Source of the DNA: Geopsychrobacter sp.
GTDB taxonomy: Bacteria; Desulfobacterota; Desulfuromonadia; Desulfuromonadales; Geopsychrobacteraceae
DNA: 6,097 nt
Direction of reading: 5' to 3'
Assembly: GCA_030620915.1 (NCBI GenBank)
Contig: JAUXIR010000105.1
Location: 1-6,097, forward strand
Shown: positions 1 to 4,157 of the stretch, in pieces
Layout: each line of letters begins with the position of its first letter
Position numbering within the stretch: the stretch's first letter is position 1
Translations under genes and position numbers: made by a program
Notes under the pieces: generated by a model
Seen by the model: only the letters and a program-made list of their open reading frames with translations
What the model was told of the DNA's origin: nothing
Databases searched by the model: none

Positions 1-155
1 ATCTGGGTATAATCCGCATCGGTCGGTTTCTCCGGCAGGCCGAAAGACCAACCGAGGCTGTCGATCAGTTGCAAGGCCCAGTCACGCTGGGTGATCTGAG
101 CCTGAGCAAGTGCAGGCAACAGCAGAAACAGTAAGGGCAGCAGCAGGCGTCTCAC
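1..155 (-). CDS. Exported protein of unknown function (N-terminal fragment)
   Basis: Only the first 51 codons are in the window; the gene continues past position 1. It opens with GTG at 155, six bases after a strong GAGGAG Shine-Dalgarno (162-167). The first 20 or so residues (MRRLLLPLLFLLLPALAQAQ) are a textbook Sec signal peptide: two arginines, a leucine-rich core and a likely cut after ALAQA. There is no lipobox cysteine, so the product is probably periplasmic or secreted. The visible mature part begins ITQRDWALQLIDSLGWSFGL and continues through PEKPTDADYTQI, which suggests a short helix and then a proline-rich stretch. I do not recognise a named family from this piece. It starts 23 nt after the fbp stop, so it is probably co-transcribed with fbp. 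The open frame, signal peptide and SD make it a confident gene with no assigned function. Confidence 0.8.
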   Translation of the reverse strand, partial: MRRLLLPLLFLLLPALAQAQITQRDWALQLIDSLGWSFGLPEKPTDADYTQ

Positions 156-161
156 AAAAAA

Positions 162-167
162 CTCCTC
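162..167 (-). promoter_or_regulatory. Shine-Dalgarno of the exported-protein gene
   Basis: GAGGAG on the minus strand, followed by six T residues and then GTG at 155. It lies inside the 23-nt gap after the fbp stop and fixes the GTG as the start, since no ATG or TTG is placed as well. Confidence 0.7.
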
Positions 168-178
168 AATGAATACAT

Positions 179-1120
179 TCAGGACTCGAGTGTGCGGATC
201 AGTTCCTCAACCTTGGCGACATCGGCCTTACTGCCGATAAAGACTGGTTCGCAATGCCCGATCCCTTCCGGCTCGACATCGAGAATCCGCTTATGACCGT
301 TGGATGCGGCACCGCCGGCCTGTTCGATCAGAAACGCCATCGGGTTCAATTCATAGAGCAGCCGCAGTTTCCCCCGGGGAAGCCCCTTGAGGTGTGGGTA
401 GAGAAAAACTCCATGCCCCTTGATCAGCACTTGATTGATATCGGGCACGAAACCACCGCTGTAACGCAATTTGCTTCCCCGATCCTCCAGGTCACTGACA
501 AAGGCTTCGACCGCCGGCGTGTATTTGTTACGTGTGCCGCCTGGAGCATAGATATTGCCGGTTTCAGCAATCTTGATATCTTCTTGAACCAGGGTATATT
601 CCATCAGGGCGTTCATGGCAAATTCGTGGGTACCGTGGCCGGTCGTATAAACCAGGGTGCAACGCGGGCCGTAAAGCACGTAGAGTGCCGCAACCAGTTC
701 ACGTCCCGGGCTGAGGACATCGGCCCCCTTGTAGATGCCGACAATTGTACCGACTGCCAGATTGACATCGACCAGGGATGAGCCATCCAGCGGATCATAG
801 GCGATTGAGTATTTGCCATTCGGATCGACAACCTGAATCTCATCATCTTCCTCTGAAGCGATACAGGCAATCACCCCGGTATGAGTCATCCGCTTGCGGA
901 TAATCCGGTCTGCCAGCACATCGAGCTCGAGCTGTGTTTCACCATAGAGGTTCGAGGTGCCGGCCACTCCAAGCTCGCCAGTACGGATCGAATTAATAAT
1001 GTAGCGACTGGCCGTGGCAAGTTCGTAGATAACCCGTGTGAGATCACGGTCTTCCTCACGTTCGCGCAGATGCCGTCGAAGATCGACCTGAAAGGGAGTG
1101 GAACCGGGTTCGTTGGTCAA
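179..1120 (-). CDS. fbp: Class I fructose-1,6-bisphosphatase
   Basis: Hydrolyses fructose 1,6-bisphosphate to fructose 6-phosphate and phosphate, the irreversible gluconeogenic step, in the cytosol with divalent metal. At 313 residues it is slightly shorter than the E. coli enzyme. Visible landmarks are the metal-binding EE pair at 90-91 (ASEEDD), DPLDGSS at 109-115 with metal ligands D109 and D112, RYSGG at 219-223, FLYP at 239-242, and the family signature GKLRLLYELNPMA at 250-262 with metal ligand E257. The start is TTG at 1120, supported by a perfect AAGGAGG five bases upstream and an in-frame TAG shortly before it. Two places differ from the common class I pattern: the residue after DPLDGSS is Leu rather than Asn, and the usual NEGY phosphate loop reads PGGTRNKY (193-200). 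The K103-Y104 pair that contacts AMP in other enzymes is kept, but the N-terminal TGEL motif is not. It is separated by 126 bp from the gene upstream and probably shares a transcript with the exported protein downstream. Family assignment is firm; regulation by AMP is open. Confidence 0.97.
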   Translation of the reverse strand: MTNEPGSTPFQVDLRRHLREREEDRDLTRVIYELATASRYIINSIRTGELGVAGTSNLYGETQLELDVLADRIIRKRMTHTGVIACIASEEDDEIQVVDPNGKYSIAYDPLDGSSLVDVNLAVGTIVGIYKGADVLSPGRELVAALYVLYGPRCTLVYTTGHGTHEFAMNALMEYTLVQEDIKIAETGNIYAPGGTRNKYTPAVEAFVSDLEDRGSKLRYSGGFVPDINQVLIKGHGVFLYPHLKGLPRGKLRLLYELNPMAFLIEQAGGAASNGHKRILDVEPEGIGHCEPVFIGSKADVAKVEELIRTLES

Positions 1121-1125
1121 GATTG

Positions 1126-1132
1126 CCTCCTT
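1126..1132 (-). promoter_or_regulatory. Perfect Shine-Dalgarno deciding the TTG start of fbp
   Basis: AAGGAGG on the minus strand, five bases before TTG at 1120. There is no in-frame ATG or GTG upstream before a TAG stop, so this site settles the non-ATG start. A strong SD paired with a weak start codon is a common compensation. Confidence 0.8.
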
Positions 1133-1190
1133 ATAAAGAATCAGAATCTAATATTCATTAATGGGCTGAAGTTTAGTCTATGGGGCAGGT

Positions 1191-1215
1191 TCGAGCAAGG
1201 AGAAATCCAGCTCGA
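1191..1215. repeat. 6-bp perfect inverted repeat (TCGAGC/GCTCGA, 13-nt spacer)
   Basis: The arms are TCGAGC at 1191-1196 and GCTCGA at 1210-1215. It sits in the 126-bp gap between the TPR-peptidase gene and fbp. No T-run follows in either direction, so it is a poor intrinsic terminator. Its spacing could suit a regulator dimer or a weak hairpin. The arms coincide almost exactly with the ends of a sigma-54-like element. A 6-bp dyad can arise by chance, so its function is uncertain. Confidence 0.35.
1194..1209 (-). promoter_or_regulatory. Possible sigma-54 (-24/-12) promoter for fbp
   Basis: The minus strand reads TGG at 1209-1207, then eight bases, then TTGCT at 1198-1194. This gives the invariant GG-N10-GC spacing of RpoN promoters. 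The TGG and TTGCT halves match the consensus, but the CACG after TGG is replaced by ATTT. Transcription would start near 1183, leaving a leader of about 60 nt before the fbp TTG. A weaker sigma-70 reading exists in the same place: TTGCTC at 1198-1193, a 17-nt spacer, and TAAACT at 1175-1170. The rest of the 126-bp gap shows no riboswitch-like structure or terminator that I can support. The call rests on pattern matching alone. Confidence 0.3.
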
Positions 1216-1246
1216 CGGCACGAAAGCACCGGGGTCATATCAAGGG

Positions 1247-2482
1247 TTAGAGTTGCCGCCGCCAGTCGCGTTCAAGGGAGACAAAACCGACCCCATAATC
1301 GCCATAAACAAGATCTATTGCATCGCGAGTGCCGGAGCCACTCTTAAACAGTGGCAACAGTTCTGCCATCTGGTACCAGCCGAAGCGATCGATCAGATAG
1401 CTGACAAAAGAATAACTCTGTTCGTAGGCCAGACCGATCCGTTTGGGCGCGATTGCGCGAAACTCCCCTTCGAGCTCCTGCATAGCGAAAAGTTTTCCAT
1501 CCGCCAGGGTCGCCTCAAGTTGCACCAGCGCAGGGTTGTCCTGCTCTCGCGCGGCAAGCTCGGCCAGACCTTCATTGAGCCAGAAAGGAACACGATTGCC
1601 AGCCATCTCGCGTACCATCACATGCATGAATTCATGTGCCAGAAGAGCCTTTACATTGCTACTGACACGTGTCAGCCCGCCGATCGAGAGACGAATCTTG
1701 CCGTCATATAGACCGGCGGCCCACTCCGGCGAACCGGTCAACCCACTGAATTGATGTTGGGTATAGAGGATCACCGGCGTTTGACGTTCCGGATAGTGGC
1801 CGAGTTTTGCCCCTGACCAAGTATAGGCCTCTTCCAAGGCGTCAAGGATTGCGCCACCGACGTCGGCTTTACTATTTTCAGCATAACTGAGGATGAAGTG
1901 GCCGCTGTAGTAGCGATCAAGCTCTTTTTCAACCTTTAGTTCACGTTCTGCCTTTTCAAGTCTCGCGGCTAAAGATGCGTTGCCGGAATCGAGAAAGAGA
2001 GCCCGCTGCCAGATATCCACAGCTTCAAACATACGATCGGTCTCATAATATAGCTGTCCAAGCTGCCCAAGGACCCGAGGTTCATCTCCAGTCATTGCCA
2101 AGGCTTCGTTCAACTCACTCTCGGCTTCACCGAAAGTACCATTTTTCATCAGGGCAATACCGCGAAGCAACCAAAGTCGCGGCTCCTGATCGTTGTACCC
2201 TTTTCCTTCCTGCAACAACTCAGCAGCCCGCCCATAGTTACCTGCATGAATCTGTTGTTGCCCCGCCCCAAAATATCCCATCGCTATATTTTTACGGATC
2301 ACGGCATTATCAGGACTTTCGCGATCAGCCTCAATCAACAATGCCAGCGCCTGCTCGAACTGCTGCTGATTGAGTAACTTAATTGCGGCTTCGTTTTTCT
2401 GCCAGACACCCCGCTCATAAGCGTCCAGGTCGAACGTCGGCAAGGACAGGGAGAGTAGAATTAACAGCACAAGATATCGCAT
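1247..2482 (-). CDS. Exported TPR protein with C-terminal MA-type (gluzincin) metallopeptidase domain
   Basis: A 411-residue protein in three parts. Residues 1-21 form a signal peptide (MR, a leucine-rich core, a possible cut after LDA) without a lipobox cysteine, so it likely acts in the periplasm or envelope. Residues about 22-180 form helical TPR-like repeats, seen in segments such as QQFEQALALLIEAD, GNYGRAAELLQEG, GTFGEAESELNEAL and RMFEAVDIWQRAL. From about 189 to the end lies a peptidase MA-like domain with zinc-binding HEFMH at 283-287 and the third ligand in WLNEGLAE (E304), so the catalytic set is intact. The domain is typical of uncharacterised bacterial TPR-peptidases; TPRs suggest protein binding, and no substrate is known. 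I chose ATG at 2482 because the signal peptide begins there and AAGGA lies 11 bases upstream. A GTG at 2518 would add 12 residues, disrupt the signal peptide and overlap the previous gene. It lies 7 nt after the EI24-like gene and appears to be the last gene of that operon. Confidence 0.88.
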   Translation of the reverse strand: MRYLVLLILLSLSLPTFDLDAYERGVWQKNEAAIKLLNQQQFEQALALLIEADRESPDNAVIRKNIAMGYFGAGQQQIHAGNYGRAAELLQEGKGYNDQEPRLWLLRGIALMKNGTFGEAESELNEALAMTGDEPRVLGQLGQLYYETDRMFEAVDIWQRALFLDSGNASLAARLEKAERELKVEKELDRYYSGHFILSYAENSKADVGGAILDALEEAYTWSGAKLGHYPERQTPVILYTQHQFSGLTGSPEWAAGLYDGKIRLSIGGLTRVSSNVKALLAHEFMHVMVREMAGNRVPFWLNEGLAELAAREQDNPALVQLEATLADGKLFAMQELEGEFRAIAPKRIGLAYEQSYSFVSYLIDRFGWYQMAELLPLFKSGSGTRDAIDLVYGDYGVGFVSLERDWRRQL

Positions 2483-2489
2483 GAAGATA

Positions 2490-3266
2490 TCAGTCCTTCT
2501 CAGTATGAGGAAAGTCACACCAGAGCAGGGTCGCGCCGCTAACCGCCAGCGGAATGCAGAAAAACTGCAACAACGGAATCGCCAGCAGGCAAAAAACTGC
2601 GCAGCCGAAGCCGGCCATCAACAAGGGACGGCCAAAAACATAGCGGCGTTGTTGACCGAAGCCGACCTGTTTTCGCATCAGCACAAAACTGAGATATTCG
2701 ATCACCAGAAAAAATAGGGTGAAGAGCGGCGCCAACACCGCATAGGCGAGCGGCCCGAATCCAGGCAGGAGATTCATGAGCAGCAGCAGGATCATGCCGA
2801 CGATGAAGAAAAGCTGTTTCTTCAGCTCGGTCAGCATCGCCCGACCGGATTCAGCAACAAAGCCGCTCAAGCTAAAAGGGCTGGCTTCTCCGGTCCCCTT
2901 GACCAGAATCTCTATCCGCTCGGAGAGTAGTTCGTTAAAGGGTGAGGCCAGCAGATTACCGACCACGGTAAAACCGAAGAAAACCACCACCGTGGTCAAT
3001 AGCCCGGCGACAACCCAGGCCAGATAGTAGAGAACGGCAAGGTACCAGGCGTCGCCCTGCGGCAGGTACTGCCCAAGCAGGTGAGTGAACAGATCGATAC
3101 CGAAATAGACCGCCAGCGAAAAGACCACCAGGTTGATCGCAAAGGGAATAGCGACAAAACGCAGCAACCCTGGATGTTTCAATAAAAAACGCGGCGCACG
3201 AAACACATAGGCAAAGCCGCGCCCGAAACTGGCCACCGGTTGCAGAACAGAGGTAACGGGGTTCAT
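2490..3266 (-). CDS. EI24/CysZ-like integral membrane protein
   Basis: A 258-residue hydrophobic protein. It matches the EI24 (CysZ, formerly DUF540) family along its length: an N-terminal FRAPRFLLKHPGLLRF segment, the family hallmark LASPFNELLSERIE at 106-119, and a C-terminal IPLAVSGATLLWCD at 238-251, which parallels the E. coli CysZ ending. Likely membrane segments lie at about 36-60, 76-103, 151-190 (a long pair around the LLPGFGP turn) and 219-248. CysZ in enterobacteria helps sulfate enter the cytoplasm, but no sulfate assimilation gene is nearby, so I leave the symbol blank. The ATG overlaps the stop of the SDR gene in an ATGA junction, with AAGGAG eight bases upstream, so translation is probably coupled. 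Family membership is confident; substrate is not. Confidence 0.87.
   Translation of the reverse strand: MNPVTSVLQPVASFGRGFAYVFRAPRFLLKHPGLLRFVAIPFAINLVVFSLAVYFGIDLFTHLLGQYLPQGDAWYLAVLYYLAWVVAGLLTTVVVFFGFTVVGNLLASPFNELLSERIEILVKGTGEASPFSLSGFVAESGRAMLTELKKQLFFIVGMILLLLMNLLPGFGPLAYAVLAPLFTLFFLVIEYLSFVLMRKQVGFGQQRRYVFGRPLLMAGFGCAVFCLLAIPLLQFFCIPLAVSGATLLWCDFPHTEKD
2494..2498 (-). promoter_or_regulatory. Shine-Dalgarno of the TPR-peptidase gene inside the previous gene's end
   Basis: AAGGA on the minus strand lies within the last codons of the EI24-like gene, 11 bases before ATG at 2482. The spacing is long but usable. It supports the ATG over the upstream GTG at 2518 and means the ribosome finishing the previous gene covers this site. 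Confidence 0.5.
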
Positions 3267-4144
3267 GCTTCCATCTCCTTTTTACAGGCAGCCAGCCCGG
3301 CTTTCAGATTCGGGTAGAGGAGTTCGATATCGAGCTTTTTCAGCATCAGCCGATTATCCATCCGCCGTGACTCATCAATATAGCTGAGCATCAACGGGTT
3401 CATCACCTGGGTCGCTTCGGATCGACCAATCTGCTCCGGGCGCGGCAGATCGAAATGCTCGGCCACGGCGTTGAAATAATCGGTCATGGTGCCGTGTTCG
3501 CCGTCACTGACATTGAAGATGTCGCCCCCTTCCCCCTTAAGCGCCGCTGCGACGCAAATCCGCGCCAGGTCCTCGGCATGGATCCGGTTGGTGATATTTG
3601 ACTCTTCGGGCTTCAGAACCGGATGATTCTGCTGCAGGCGCTGCAGTGGAAGTCGGGTCGGACCGTAAATACCGGTCACGCGCAAAATAACCAGCGGCAC
3701 GCCAAACTCTTGTGCCATCTGCTGTAGCTGCGCTTCGGCATCGGCACGCCGTTTCGCGCGCGCCGTCTGGGGATTGATCGGCACATTTTCATCGATCAGC
3801 CCACCGCCACAGTCTCCATAAACTCCACTGGTACTGATGTAGATGACCTTGGCCGGAAGATTGTCTGCACTGACCTGAGCACAGAACACCCCGACCCGCG
3901 GATCACTGAAACCGCCACCGGGGGGTGGGGCGGTATAAAAGACCGTACGTCCGGCCAGCGGCAGAGTCCCGAGATTTTCGGGATCGTCAAAGCTGTCGAG
4001 AATTGTCTGAAAGCCTTGCGCGGCGAGCCGGGCAAACTTCTCCTCACTGCGGGTGATTAAAGCGATCGGCAAACCGCTCGCTTCCGGCTGCAGCGAGATG
4101 CGCCTAGCGATATCCCCGAATCCGGCAAAAAAAATCTTCTTCAC
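3263..4144 (-). CDS. Atypical SDR-family NAD(P)-binding epimerase/dehydratase-like protein
   Basis: A 293-residue Rossmann-fold protein resembling the extended/atypical SDR group that includes E. coli YeeZ. It has the nucleotide-binding AGFGDIA near the N-terminus (G8-x-G10-x-x-A13), then YISTSGVYGD at about 102-111, RVTGIYGP at 155-162, NRIHAEDLA at 186-194 and IFNVSDGE at 209-216, which follow the order of the NAD-dependent epimerase fold. The usual catalytic Tyr-x3-Lys is not visible: the stretch after VYG reads PQTARAKRRADAE, with Thr or Arg where Tyr should be. It may bind nucleotide without classic dehydrogenase chemistry. Three starts are possible (TTG 4150, GTG 4147, GTG 4144). I prefer 4144 because GAGG is seven bases upstream and the product then begins MKKIFFAGFG. 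It starts 12 nt after the pepN stop and overlaps the EI24-like gene by 4 nt. Substrate unknown. Confidence 0.87.
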   Translation of the reverse strand: MKKIFFAGFGDIARRISLQPEASGLPIALITRSEEKFARLAAQGFQTILDSFDDPENLGTLPLAGRTVFYTAPPPGGGFSDPRVGVFCAQVSADNLPAKVIYISTSGVYGDCGGGLIDENVPINPQTARAKRRADAEAQLQQMAQEFGVPLVILRVTGIYGPTRLPLQRLQQNHPVLKPEESNITNRIHAEDLARICVAAALKGEGGDIFNVSDGEHGTMTDYFNAVAEHFDLPRPEQIGRSEATQVMNPLMLSYIDESRRMDNRLMLKKLDIELLYPNLKAGLAACKKEMEA

Positions 4145-4150
4145 CACCAA

Positions 4151-4157
4151 CCCTCTC
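4151..4157 (-). promoter_or_regulatory. Shine-Dalgarno choosing the SDR gene start
   Basis: GAGAGGG on the minus strand directly follows the pepN TAG, whose last G it uses. Its GAGG core is 7 nt from GTG 4144, 4 nt from GTG 4147 and 1 nt from TTG 4150, which favours GTG 4144. Confidence 0.5.

Noticed and set aside
254..781. 175-codon plus-strand open frame inside fbp
   Set aside because: Fully antisense to the conserved Fbp catalytic core, with no motif of its own.
1191..1246. Intrinsic terminator after the TPR-peptidase gene
   Set aside because: The only clear dyad is a 6-bp stem with a 13-nt loop and no following T-run, so the gap gives no support for intrinsic termination.
881..1711. 276-codon plus-strand open frame spanning parts of two genes
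   Set aside because: It runs antisense to fbp and the TPR-peptidase, both clear family members; its translation shows no recognisable motif, and its length follows from the codon composition of the opposite strand.
1975..2373. 132-codon plus-strand open frame opposite the TPR repeats
   Set aside because: Shadow of the TPR-peptidase gene; low-complexity translation with no domain.
2483..2518. GTG at 2518 as the start of the TPR-peptidase
   Set aside because: It would put 12 extra residues with two arginines and two acidic/polar residues before the signal peptide and overlap the EI24-like gene by 29 bases; ATG 2482 has an SD and a clean signal peptide.
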